Of a DNA stretch of 40,846 nucleotides, positions 7,734 through 16,677 are shown piece after piece. Made by a program: the position numbers and the translations under genes. The notes under the pieces were generated by a model. The model had not been told where the DNA came from and made no database searches. It was given only the letters and a program-made list of their open reading frames with translations. Numbering within the stretch: the first letter of the stretch is position 1; each line of letters begins with the position of its first letter. The stretch comes from Flavobacterium sp. (GTDB lineage Bacteria; Bacteroidota; Bacteroidia; Flavobacteriales; Flavobacteriaceae), in assembly GCA_018883065.1 (NCBI GenBank), contig VEQT01000020.1, positions 1-40,846 on the forward strand. The letters are read 5' to 3'.

Positions 7734-9377
7734 TTATTGTTTTTCGATTAATAAAAGGGTTGCTGGGGTATTGAGGGTAATTTTTCCATTGGTGACTACA
7801 GCGGTTTTTCCAGAATAGGCATCACGGACTTTTGTTCCATTCGGAAAAATAGTTCCGGCCGAAATGGTTTTGCTGCCCAACGGTAAATCAAGACCAATTA
7901 CTACTTGATCGGTATACTTTCCTTGTGACCATTTACGGGAAAAAACGTAATTTTTATCCGTTATTTTTTTATGTACTCCTGCCCCAACGGCCGGATGATT
8001 TTTCCTAAAAACGCCTAATTTTTGCCAATGTTTCAATACATTTTGAGCAAACTCATCTGTCTGAATGGCATCCCAATTCATAAATGAACGCAAGGTTGCA
8101 TCGCCTTGGGTGCCTTCAATATCCAGTGATCGTGCGCTTTCGTCACCGTAATACACTTGTGCAATTCCTGGTGTCAACAGTAATTTAGTAGCGCTTTCAA
8201 ATGCTCTGTCGCGTTTTTTGTCAAATGGATAACTGTCGTCGTGTGAAGAAATATAATTCATGACCGTGTGGCCTTTGAGCTCGTTATGCAAAATAGTGGA
8301 ATACTTAGAAAACAAGGGCTCATAAGCCAATTTTGCTTCGTTTCTAAAATCAAAATTGATGAGCGCAGTAAAGCCATTGGCAAAATAATTTACCCTTCGG
8401 TCTCCAAAACTATATGCCAATTTATCGCCTATGTTGTACCCATATACCTCGCCTACCGTAAAAAACGGATTATTATCCAACACTTTAGTGGGGTTATTTT
8501 TCTTGTATTCGGCAAATTTGGTATCACATATTTTCTTGAAATCGGCCCACACGTATTCGGAGGTGTGTTTGGCCGTATCCACTCGGTAGCCGTCAATACC
8601 GTATTTGGTAATGTAATCAGACAACCATTTCATAATGTAATAGCGCGGCGCTTGCGGGTAACCGGTGCTGGTAAAAAACTGCTCCAATGAGGCCATTTCT
8701 GTTTCGTAACGCCCTTCTTCTTTCCATTTATTGGCCAAAAAAACAGGTACATCAACAGAAAAATCGCTCTCCGTTTTTACATCGGGTAAATTCTCAACAA
8801 GCGTACAATTGATGTAGGTATCATAGGATTTATAGGTGCATTTTGGGGCGGTGCGCACCCACGTTTCAGGATAAACGGCATCTTCGGGTGTGACAGGTCC
8901 AGTGTGGTTAACCACTGCGTCTAACAAAACACGAATACCATGGGCATGGGCTTTATCGACCAACTCTTTTAAGTCTGCTGCAGTCCCGAAATTGGGATCC
9001 AAGGCCGTCCAATCGCGGGTCCAATAGCCGTGAAACCCGTAAGAAAAACCGGTACCTTCGTCAACCCCATCGTGAATTTGTTCCACAACGGGCGTCATCC
9101 AAATGGCATTGATTCCCAGCGCATCAAAGTAACCTTCATCAATTTTTTGAATTACGCCACGCAAATCGCCTCCTTCAAACCCTCGCAATTTTCCGGTTGG
9201 TTTGGTGCGGTGGTAATTGTGGTCGTTGGCCGTATTTCCGTTTTGAAAACGATCGGTAAGTAAAAAATAGACTGTAGCACTTTCCCAACTAAATGGTTTT
9301 TTTACTGGTGTTTGTGCCATCATTCCTTGAACGGTACTTAATAAAAGTAGGACAAATAAAGTATATGTTTTTTTCAT
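7734..9377 (-). CDS. Periplasmic GH13 alpha-amylase, MalS-like
   Basis: A 547-residue enzyme with a cleavable signal peptide (residues 1-21, ending M-M-A-Q). All GH13 motifs are present: D-A-V-V-N-H (153-158), G-Y-R-V-D267 (nucleophile), G-E310-V-Y-G (acid/base) and S-S-H-D380-D. The Y-G-F-H-G-Y-W-T-R-D-W-T region and the overall layout resemble the periplasmic alpha-amylase MalS (subfamily GH13_19); that subfamily call is from memory. It probably trims imported malto-oligosaccharides in the periplasm. It lies 2 bp after GH31 and 1 bp before the lipoprotein amylase, so it is translationally coupled in the operon. Confidence 0.92.
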   Translation of the reverse strand: MKKTYTLFVLLLLSTVQGMMAQTPVKKPFSWESATVYFLLTDRFQNGNTANDHNYHRTKPTGKLRGFEGGDLRGVIQKIDEGYFDALGINAIWMTPVVEQIHDGVDEGTGFSYGFHGYWTRDWTALDPNFGTAADLKELVDKAHAHGIRVLLDAVVNHTGPVTPEDAVYPETWVRTAPKCTYKSYDTYINCTLVENLPDVKTESDFSVDVPVFLANKWKEEGRYETEMASLEQFFTSTGYPQAPRYYIMKWLSDYITKYGIDGYRVDTAKHTSEYVWADFKKICDTKFAEYKKNNPTKVLDNNPFFTVGEVYGYNIGDKLAYSFGDRRVNYFANGFTALINFDFRNEAKLAYEPLFSKYSTILHNELKGHTVMNYISSHDDSYPFDKKRDRAFESATKLLLTPGIAQVYYGDESARSLDIEGTQGDATLRSFMNWDAIQTDEFAQNVLKHWQKLGVFRKNHPAVGAGVHKKITDKNYVFSRKWSQGKYTDQVVIGLDLPLGSKTISAGTIFPNGTKVRDAYSGKTAVVTNGKITLNTPATLLLIEKQ

Positions 9378-9379
9378 TC

Positions 9380-11749
9380 TTAACGTATTTGAAGGGTAAT
9401 TGGGTTTTTGAAATCGGTGAGCGGAATGATTAATTGGGTTTGATCTTTTGAGCGTACAAACGGAATGGGCTTGCCATTGGCGGTTACTTGAGAAACGGAT
9501 CGGGTAAACTGATGTAGGATTAAATTTACCTTTTTGGGCGCCGACACAAAGGCTTTTCCGGTTTCGGTAGAAAGTTTAATTTCGAGTATCTCGGGCGTGG
9601 TAGTTTGACTAAAATGCAACCTTTCGTAGGCCCCTGTTGCATAGGCATTGGGTGTTTTGCCATCATCGTTGTAGATACTTCCAGATGAAATTGGTGTAGC
9701 CTCATCGTGGTAATAATGCACATACAATTGGTTGAGTGTATATTCTCTCGTATTTTGAATGGTGTTAATCATCGGTATAAACGATCCGCCTCGCACGTAG
9801 ATGGGCAAATGATCATCGGCTACAGCCACTTCTTTTTGGGTTCCTCCAGAAATGCGTTCGTTGGTGTACCAATCAAACCAGGAATTGGTTTTAGGAAAAT
9901 AAACAGTTGTGGTTTTTACGTTGGGTTGTGTGATGGGTGTAACCAAAAAATTTGGTCCCCATAAATACGTGCTGCAATTGCTCCAAAGTGAAGTGTTTTG
10001 GGGTTCTTCAAAAATCAATGGACGCATGAGCGGAGTTCCTTTTTGACTGTTTTCGAAGGCCAAGGTGTAGTTGTATGGCAACATTTGGTAACGCATCTCC
10101 ACTAGTTTTTTGGCTTTGGCTTTGGTGTCAACGTCTTTATAAGCCACCTCTGAGGCTACGGCTTCGTGCGCATGCGGTCTGAAAATGGGCTGAAACACCC
10201 CATATTGCAACCAACGCAAATACAAATTATTGTCAAAGTAATCACCGGCAAAGCCACCCAAATCTGAGTGCATATACCCTATGCCTTGCATGCCCATTTC
10301 TAAGGCAATTTCAGGTTGTGATTGCAAGCCTTCCCAGGAACGACTTACGTCGCCACTCCACGGTATGATCCCGTAACGTTGGGAACCCGAATAGCCCGAT
10401 CGCATCAAGATAAACGGTCGTTGGTTGGAAAATTCGCGTTGGTAGCCCTCGGCAATGAGTTTGGCCCAGTTGTGTCCGTAAATGTTGTGCACCGTGCTGG
10501 CTTTTCCACCTACTGTAATGGCTTTGGAAGGGAAACTTTCGGGTTCGCCCAAATCGCCCCAAAAACCTGTTACACCTTGATTTATAAGTCCCTTATAGAT
10601 ATCCCAAAACCACTGTTTGGCTTGGGGCTTAAACACATCGATGATGCCAGTATGCCCAAAATAAAAATCATAGGTACACGTTTTGCCATCGGCTTGGGTG
10701 GCCAATACGCCTTTTTCTTCGGCTTCTTTCCATTTGGAAGAAGTGCTTAATACAAAAGGCTCGGTAATTAAAACGGTTTGTATGCCTTTGTCTTGAAAGG
10801 ACTTCATCATTTTTTCGGGATTGGGGAAGGTTTCTTTGTCCCAGCTCAAATTGCCCATAGTACCTTGAATGGTCTTTCCAAACCAGTACAAATCCAAAAT
10901 AATGGCGTCAAGCGGAATGCGGTCGTCTTGAAATTTCTGAATGGTTTTTTCGGTTTCTTCTTGTGAATGGTAGCCAAAGCGCGAAGCAAAATTGCCAAAA
11001 ACCCAACGCGGTGGCAAGGGTTGTAATCCGGTAAGTTGTGTATAGTTTTCGGTGAGTGCTGTCCATGAATTGGCGGCAATCACTTGGTAGGTTTTGCGAC
11101 CCGAAACAGATTCGTAAGCCAACGTATTATTTTTTTGGCTGTCTAAGTCCAAAAATCCCAAAGCCGAGTTGTCAAAATGCACCGCATACAACTGCGAGGA
11201 TAGTACCAACGGAATACAAAAGTTAAGTGTTTCGGCGCGGTTGCTGTAACCGTAGCGCGGTTGGTTTTTGAGTTCTAGTTTATTTCCGCGGCGATTCAAT
11301 CCCAAGGCGCGAGATCCCCCACCATACAAGGCTTCATTGGCCGAAATCGAAAAGTCAATTACAAAGGAACTGTCGCGCTGTACAAATCCATTTTTCTCGG
11401 ACAACAGCGGTTTATCGCGGTACCAATACTGCAGCTGAAAAGGCGCTTTTTGAATGCGCACTTCCAATCCAACCGAACGCAATCGAACTTCGTTTTTGGA
11501 ATCGGTTAGTTTGGTCTTCAAGGCCGTGGGTTGCATCACTACCGCATGAGAAGCAGCTGAAACCAATTCGCCCTTGGGTAAAAATGTGGTTTCAAAAATG
11601 GTTGCAGAATAGGGTGTAATGCGGTAAAGACCATCATTGGTTTGAATTTCTAAGGTATTTTTATTCCACTTTTGGCCCACAAACGAGCGGGTAGCCTGTT
11701 GCGCGAATGAGGCGGTACAAATCCAAAGAAAAAGCAAACGTAAGGTCAT
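9380..11749 (-). CDS. GH31-family alpha-glucosidase, secreted
   Basis: A 789-residue enzyme with a signal peptide (about residues 1-17, ending S-F-A-Q). Domains in order: N-terminal beta-sandwich (about 30-230), TIM barrel (about 240-580), and C-terminal beta domains including a DUF5110-type end. The catalytic nucleophile is D399 in G-F-W-G-D-L-G-E-P-E, and the acid/base is D467 in W-S-G-D-V-S. The likely reaction is removal of terminal alpha-linked glucose from maltodextrins or isomalto-oligosaccharides. Linkage preference cannot be read from sequence. It sits between two GH13 genes with 4-bp and 2-bp gaps. Confidence 0.93.
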   Translation of the reverse strand: MTLRLLFLWICTASFAQQATRSFVGQKWNKNTLEIQTNDGLYRITPYSATIFETTFLPKGELVSAASHAVVMQPTALKTKLTDSKNEVRLRSVGLEVRIQKAPFQLQYWYRDKPLLSEKNGFVQRDSSFVIDFSISANEALYGGGSRALGLNRRGNKLELKNQPRYGYSNRAETLNFCIPLVLSSQLYAVHFDNSALGFLDLDSQKNNTLAYESVSGRKTYQVIAANSWTALTENYTQLTGLQPLPPRWVFGNFASRFGYHSQEETEKTIQKFQDDRIPLDAIILDLYWFGKTIQGTMGNLSWDKETFPNPEKMMKSFQDKGIQTVLITEPFVLSTSSKWKEAEEKGVLATQADGKTCTYDFYFGHTGIIDVFKPQAKQWFWDIYKGLINQGVTGFWGDLGEPESFPSKAITVGGKASTVHNIYGHNWAKLIAEGYQREFSNQRPFILMRSGYSGSQRYGIIPWSGDVSRSWEGLQSQPEIALEMGMQGIGYMHSDLGGFAGDYFDNNLYLRWLQYGVFQPIFRPHAHEAVASEVAYKDVDTKAKAKKLVEMRYQMLPYNYTLAFENSQKGTPLMRPLIFEEPQNTSLWSNCSTYLWGPNFLVTPITQPNVKTTTVYFPKTNSWFDWYTNERISGGTQKEVAVADDHLPIYVRGGSFIPMINTIQNTREYTLNQLYVHYYHDEATPISSGSIYNDDGKTPNAYATGAYERLHFSQTTTPEILEIKLSTETGKAFVSAPKKVNLILHQFTRSVSQVTANGKPIPFVRSKDQTQLIIPLTDFKNPITLQIR

Positions 11750-11753
11750 CGTA

Positions 11754-13589
11754 TTATTTTTTTAGCTCAAAAATGAGTGCAGATTTTGCGTTAATTTCTA
11801 CTTCATTGTCCAAAGCAATTACCTGGCCATTTAATACATCATGAGCAGAACGGTAGCCATTAATTTGCTCATGAAACCGAGATAAATTTATTTTTTGGGA
11901 AGTTGTATTGTTATTTATTACCACCATCACAGTCTCTTGTTCGTTGTAACGGAAGTACACATACACATTGTTTTGTGGCAAATAATGCGTCATTTTTCCG
12001 GTATGAATTACCGTTTTTGCTTTGCGCCAATTGAATAATTTGGCTGTAAAATCAAAATATTTTTGTTGGGTTTCATTGCGGCCAGCTGCTGTAAATGCTG
12101 AAGCAGCATCGCCTTTCCAACCACCGGGAAAATCATGGCGAATGTCGGCATCGCCTTTTTCTTTATTGCCCGCCATTCCAATTTCGGAACCATAGTACAA
12201 TTGTGGAATTCCGCGAACTGTAGCCAAAACGCTCATAGCCATTTGGTATTTATTGAAATCGCCTTGGTATATTTCATTGAAGCGATTGGTGTCGTGATTT
12301 TCAGCAAACACCAATAAATTATCGGTATTGGGATACAAGAAATCGTTGGTGAAATTGTCATACACTTTTATCAAACCCTTGCTCCACGTGGCTTGGTCTT
12401 CGTTAAATACCCCGTCGTTGATTACTTGTTGCAACGTAAAATCCATTACCGATGGCAAATACGAATTGTAGTGCTGAATGGCGGCAATTGGACTGTCCTT
12501 TTGCCAATAGGCCATTTGTGCTTGGTCTTGCATCCACACCTCGCCTACAATATTAAAATAAGGATATTCGTTGGTGATGGCTTTGGTCCATTGGGCGATG
12601 CCTTTTTTGTCATTATATGAATAGGTGTCTACGCGAAATCCATCCAAATCGGCCGATTCGATCCACCACAGCGCATTTTGCGTAAGGTAGTTTAGCACCA
12701 AGGGATTCGACTGATTCAAATCGGGCATCGATTTCACAAACCAGCCATCGGCACACAAACGCGCATCGTCAGTTGCCGCATGCGGATCAAACTGTGTGCT
12801 CATGTGGTAATTGGTTTGAGCATAACCCGGAAACTGATGAATCCAATCGTAGGTAGGTAAATCGCTCATCATCCAGTGGGCAGCACCCCAGTGATTAGTT
12901 ACATAATCCATAATGTTTTTCATGCCGCGTTGGTGCAAAGCAGTGCTCAATTTTTGGTAATCGGCGTTGGTTCCGTAGCGCGCGTCAATTTGATAGACGT
13001 CAGATTGGCCATAGCCGTGATACGAACCACGGGGGTCGTTGTCTTCGCAAAGCGGCGTACACCAAAGCGCAGTTGCGCCCAAGGATTGAATGTAATCCAG
13101 CTGCTGAATAATTCCTTCAATATCTCCGCCGTGACGTCCGCCGGGATTAGCCCGATTGGCTTTTTCGGTAAGTTTATCTTGGCTGTCGTTGTTGGGATTT
13201 CCGTTGGCAAATCGATCGGGCATAAGCAAGTAAATCAGGTCGGCCGAGCTAAAACTGTTGCGAAATCTTGAATTGGGTTTACGGGACTTCAAGCTATAGG
13301 ATTGGGTAAATGATTTCGCTCCTTGGCTGAAAGTGAATTGCAAATCTTGCGCCGGAACCTCTTGGGTGTCAATGGTGACAAACACATAATTGGGGTTTTC
13401 GGTTTTTTGCACGTTTTTAATTACCACCCCATTCGAAACTGCAATACTATTTTGGGCAATGTTCTTACCGTAAAACATAATTTGCACTTCGGAATTGGTC
13501 ATGCCGCTCCACCAAAAAGGCGGTTCTATTTTTTGAATTTGCGCAAAAACCGCAGAACTAAACAACAATAAAAACGCAAATTTTTTCAT
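11754..13589 (-). CDS. susA: SusA-like GH13 neopullulanase/cyclomaltodextrinase
   Basis: A 611-residue enzyme with signal peptide M-K-K-F-A-F-L-L-L-F-S-S-A-V-F-A. Residues 20-100 are the N-terminal beta-sandwich of cyclomaltodextrinases, starting with I-E-P-P-F-W-W-S-G-M. The GH13 barrel follows, with D-Y-V-T-N-H (228-233), G-F-R-V-D321, G-E350-V-W and A-E-N-H-D433. A C-terminal beta domain ends the protein. This matches SusA-type periplasmic neopullulanases of Bacteroides starch loci. Expected substrates are maltodextrins, cyclodextrins or pullulan fragments. It is the third enzyme gene after the transporter gene in the same operon. Confidence 0.92.
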   Translation of the reverse strand: MKKFAFLLLFSSAVFAQIQKIEPPFWWSGMTNSEVQIMFYGKNIAQNSIAVSNGVVIKNVQKTENPNYVFVTIDTQEVPAQDLQFTFSQGAKSFTQSYSLKSRKPNSRFRNSFSSADLIYLLMPDRFANGNPNNDSQDKLTEKANRANPGGRHGGDIEGIIQQLDYIQSLGATALWCTPLCEDNDPRGSYHGYGQSDVYQIDARYGTNADYQKLSTALHQRGMKNIMDYVTNHWGAAHWMMSDLPTYDWIHQFPGYAQTNYHMSTQFDPHAATDDARLCADGWFVKSMPDLNQSNPLVLNYLTQNALWWIESADLDGFRVDTYSYNDKKGIAQWTKAITNEYPYFNIVGEVWMQDQAQMAYWQKDSPIAAIQHYNSYLPSVMDFTLQQVINDGVFNEDQATWSKGLIKVYDNFTNDFLYPNTDNLLVFAENHDTNRFNEIYQGDFNKYQMAMSVLATVRGIPQLYYGSEIGMAGNKEKGDADIRHDFPGGWKGDAASAFTAAGRNETQQKYFDFTAKLFNWRKAKTVIHTGKMTHYLPQNNVYVYFRYNEQETVMVVINNNTTSQKINLSRFHEQINGYRSAHDVLNGQVIALDNEVEINAKSALIFELKK

Positions 13590-13639
13590 GATTTCCTATG
13601 AATTATCATTTGTAAATATTCAACATTAAGACAATTTGG

Positions 13640-15943
13640 TTACTTCCTATTCAAATTTTCGGGTTTTACTACTACATTTTTTCCATTGACCACCACAGTT
13701 ATTTCGTGGTCGCCTTCTAATGAAAAACTTGTCCCTGTTTGACTTACCGAAACGTGTACAATTTGATTTCTAAAATTAATTTTAAACGAATAAGCCTCCC
13801 ACTCTTTTGGAATTTTTGGCTCAAAATGCAGGGTGTTTTCTTTTACACGCATGCCGCCAAATCCTTCTACGATGCTCATCCAAGTGCCCGCCATAGAGGT
13901 GATGTGACAACCCTCTTCAACCTCTTTGTTGTAATCGTCGAGATCCAAACGTGAGGTGCGTAAATAAAAAGTATACGCCATATCCATCTTGTTTAATACG
14001 GCTGCTTGAATAGAATGCACACAAGGCGAAAGTGAACTTTCATGTACCGTAAAAGGTTCATAAAAATTAAAATGACGCTCTAATTCGGCTTTGGAAAAAT
14101 GATCCTCAAAAAAGTAAAACCCTTGTAAAACATCGGCTTGTTTGATGTAGGGCGAACGCAAAATGCGGTCCCATGACCACTTTTGATTAATTGGGCGTTG
14201 GCTGCGATCTAAATCGGCTACTTTCACCAACTCTTTATCTAAGAATCCGTCTTGCTGCAAATACACCTGATGGGTTTCATCATATGGAAAATACATGTTA
14301 TCGGCCACCTTTTTCCAAATTTGCAATTCGGCATCTGATAAGTTGGTTTTTTGGGTGATGCGTTTGTGATCGGCAGGATATTCAACAGCAACTTTTTGCA
14401 ATTGCGCATACGTATAGTCAATACACCATTTGGCGATGTAGTTGGTATAAAAATTATTGTTGACATTGTTTTCGTATTCGTTCGGGCCGGTTACACCCAA
14501 AATCATGTATTGATTTTTATGGGTAGAGAACGTCGCACGCTGTTGCCAAAAACGAGCAATACCTATCAATACTTCTAAACCTTTTTCGGGAATGTACGAA
14601 TAATCGCCGGTGAAACGGTGGTAATTATAAATCGCAAAAGCAATCGCGCCGTTGCGGTGAATTTCTTCGAAGGTAATTTCCCACTCGTTGTGGCATTCTT
14701 CCCCGTTCATGGTTACCATCGGGTACAAGGCAGCACCATTGGTAAAACCCAATTTGGCCGCATTTTCGATGGCTTTGTCCAGTTGATTGTAGCGGTAGGT
14801 CAATAAATTTCGTGCCACTTGCTGGTCTTTGGTAGCCATGTAAAATGGAATACAATAGGCTTCGGTATCCCAATAGGTTGATCCGCCGTATTTCTCGCCA
14901 GTAAACCCTTTTGGGCCAATATTGAGTCGAGAATCTTTTCCTAAATACGTTTGATTCAATTGAAAAATATTAAAGCGAATGCCTTGCTGTGCTTTTACAT
15001 CGCCTGCAATGGTAATGTCACTCATTTCCCAAATTTTGGCCCAAGCATTTTTTTGCATGTCCGCCAATTGATCATAACCCAATACCTGTCCTTTTTCAAT
15101 TACTTCACGGGCAGCCTTGATTGTGTTTTCGTGGTTCATCGAAACCGTGTAGCCTCCCAATTTTTGAATGGTAGCGGTTTGTCCTTTTGTCACACCCAGC
15201 TCGTAGGAATACTGAATTTTTTCTGCTGTTTTGGTTACTATTGCTGGAGCTATTGTCATTTTATGGCCAGCCAACAAAAGGGAATTGTGCATAAAAGTCG
15301 TGGCGGTAAAATGTGTTTTAAATGTGCGAGCTGTTACAAAAGCTGAATTCTCAGTTTGTTGAACCGCTTGTGGCTCCCAAAATTTTTCTTCCCAATTGGC
15401 GTCTTCGTTGTGTACGCCAGCATCTACATAGGGTTTAAATACTATTTTGGCATCGCCATTGAGTGGGGTTATGTTGTAGTTGATGACACCCAATTCGTCA
15501 ATATCTAACGATAAAAATCGGCAAACATCAACGGCTATTTCGGTCCCATTTGGCAAAGTGGCCTCAAACGAGCGGGTGTACATTCCTTCTTTCATGTTAA
15601 GTTCTCTACGGAACTGGCGCACCGACGTACAGGTATTCAAATCGAGTGCTTCGCCATTAATTTCAATATCAATTCCAATCCAATTGGGTGCATTGAGTAC
15701 TTTGGCAAAATATTCGGGATACCCATTTTTCCACCAACCCACTTTGGTTTTATCGGGGTAATAGATTCCAGCAATATAACTTCCTTGAAAGGTGTGTCCG
15801 GTATAGGCTTCTTCAAAATTGGCGCGTTGCCCCATGGCTCCATTCCCGATACTAAATAAACTCTCGGATGATTTTACGCGATCGGCATTAAATTCTTCTT
15901 CAATAATTGACCAGTTGTCTGGTTTAATGTAATCTTGGTTCAT
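13640..15943 (-). CDS. GH65 maltose phosphorylase
   Basis: A 767-residue cytosolic enzyme. The ATG at 15943 (MNQDYIKPDNWSI) is chosen; the frame extends 26 residues further up, but that stretch is an intergenic repeat. The (alpha/alpha)6 barrel carries Y-W-D-T-E-A-Y near residue 407 and the catalytic acid E489 in G-V-T-G-P-N-E-Y-E, matching the G-P-D-E-Y-H region of GH65. No signal peptide is seen. Together with the adjacent beta-phosphoglucomutase it implies phosphorolysis of maltose to glucose and beta-glucose 1-phosphate. Kojibiose or trehalose specificity is possible but less likely in this starch locus. Confidence 0.92.
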   Translation of the reverse strand: MNQDYIKPDNWSIIEEEFNADRVKSSESLFSIGNGAMGQRANFEEAYTGHTFQGSYIAGIYYPDKTKVGWWKNGYPEYFAKVLNAPNWIGIDIEINGEALDLNTCTSVRQFRRELNMKEGMYTRSFEATLPNGTEIAVDVCRFLSLDIDELGVINYNITPLNGDAKIVFKPYVDAGVHNEDANWEEKFWEPQAVQQTENSAFVTARTFKTHFTATTFMHNSLLLAGHKMTIAPAIVTKTAEKIQYSYELGVTKGQTATIQKLGGYTVSMNHENTIKAAREVIEKGQVLGYDQLADMQKNAWAKIWEMSDITIAGDVKAQQGIRFNIFQLNQTYLGKDSRLNIGPKGFTGEKYGGSTYWDTEAYCIPFYMATKDQQVARNLLTYRYNQLDKAIENAAKLGFTNGAALYPMVTMNGEECHNEWEITFEEIHRNGAIAFAIYNYHRFTGDYSYIPEKGLEVLIGIARFWQQRATFSTHKNQYMILGVTGPNEYENNVNNNFYTNYIAKWCIDYTYAQLQKVAVEYPADHKRITQKTNLSDAELQIWKKVADNMYFPYDETHQVYLQQDGFLDKELVKVADLDRSQRPINQKWSWDRILRSPYIKQADVLQGFYFFEDHFSKAELERHFNFYEPFTVHESSLSPCVHSIQAAVLNKMDMAYTFYLRTSRLDLDDYNKEVEEGCHITSMAGTWMSIVEGFGGMRVKENTLHFEPKIPKEWEAYSFKINFRNQIVHVSVSQTGTSFSLEGDHEITVVVNGKNVVVKPENLNRK

Positions 15944-15960
15944 TATACTTATTTGTTTAA

Positions 15961-16024
15961 AAAAAGTTTCACGTTTTAGGTTTCGGGTTAGCACTAACTT
16001 GAAACCTGAAACTTGAAACAAAAA
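15961..16024. repeat. Intergenic repeat with TTGAAACCTGAAACTTGAAA
   Basis: The 81-bp gap between pgmB and the GH65 gene contains a 26-bp sequence (15999-16024) that recurs exactly at 30966-30991. A diverged inverted partner (AGTTTCACG and GGTTTCGGG) lies at 15965-15988. It looks like a short REP-type repeat inserted inside the operon. Confidence 0.6.
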
Positions 16025-16675
16025 TTAATTGAGTAACGATTCCAAAAAGGTCTCATTAATTTCTGTAAAGTTGTTAAATATATATTTTGCTTCGTGTAAA
16101 ATAGAGGCTTCACCAATACCTATACTCGTCATTTGTGCGATATTGGCTGCCTGAATTCCGGCCACCGAATCTTCGAACACAATTGAATTTTCATTAGAAA
16201 CACCCACTTTTTGAGCGGCTTGAATAAAAACTTCTGGATCAGGTTTGGCGTTGGTTACATCATTGCCATCAACTATCGCATCAAACAAAGGCATAATTCC
16301 AGTTTTCTCTAATATGGGTCGGGCATTTTTACTCGCTGATCCTAACGCAATGTATTGGCCTTTTTCTTTGAGAAAATGCAGAACTGCCCATACACCAGGT
16401 AACAACTCCGTCGCATCCATATGCACCAAATAGGACAGATACTCTTCGTTTTTTTGGTGCAACCAAACGGCTTTTTGTTCGGGTGTAGCGGCTACCTTAC
16501 CCAATTCTAAAATGATATCCAACGAACGCACCCGGCTTACGCCTTTAAGCAATTCGTTGTGCTCATGCGTAAAATCAATATGTAATTCCTGAGCAATTTT
16601 TTGCCAGGCTAAAAAATGGTATTTGGCGGTATCGACAATTACGCCGTCTAGGTCGAAAATGAAGGCTTTTTTCAC
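16025..16675 (-). CDS. pgmB: Beta-phosphoglucomutase
   Basis: A 216-residue HAD-superfamily protein. The catalytic motif F-D8-L-D10-G-V-I-V-D-T is at the N terminus. A cap region follows (about 15-90), then L-G-S-A-S-K-N-A (motif II) and V-F-E-D-S-V-A-G-I-Q-A-A (motif IV). The start codon is GTG at 16675, 2 bp after the transporter stop codon, so the two are probably translationally coupled. It converts beta-glucose 1-phosphate, the product of GH65 maltose phosphorylase, into glucose 6-phosphate. The context with the phosphorylase gene makes the specific assignment strong. Confidence 0.93.
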   Translation of the reverse strand: MKKAFIFDLDGVIVDTAKYHFLAWQKIAQELHIDFTHEHNELLKGVSRVRSLDIILELGKVAATPEQKAVWLHQKNEEYLSYLVHMDATELLPGVWAVLHFLKEKGQYIALGSASKNARPILEKTGIMPLFDAIVDGNDVTNAKPDPEVFIQAAQKVGVSNENSIVFEDSVAGIQAANIAQMTSIGIGEASILHEAKYIFNNFTEINETFLESLLN

Positions 16676-16677
16676 AG

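Noticed and set aside
10311..10750. Overlapping open frames on both strands within the GH31 gene
   Set aside because: These and similar long frames inside the other glycosidase genes are frame shadows of well-supported enzymes.
15944..16021. N-terminal extension of the GH65 protein
   Set aside because: The extra 26 codons come from an intergenic repeat also found at 30966-30991; the family N terminus begins at the ATG at 15943.
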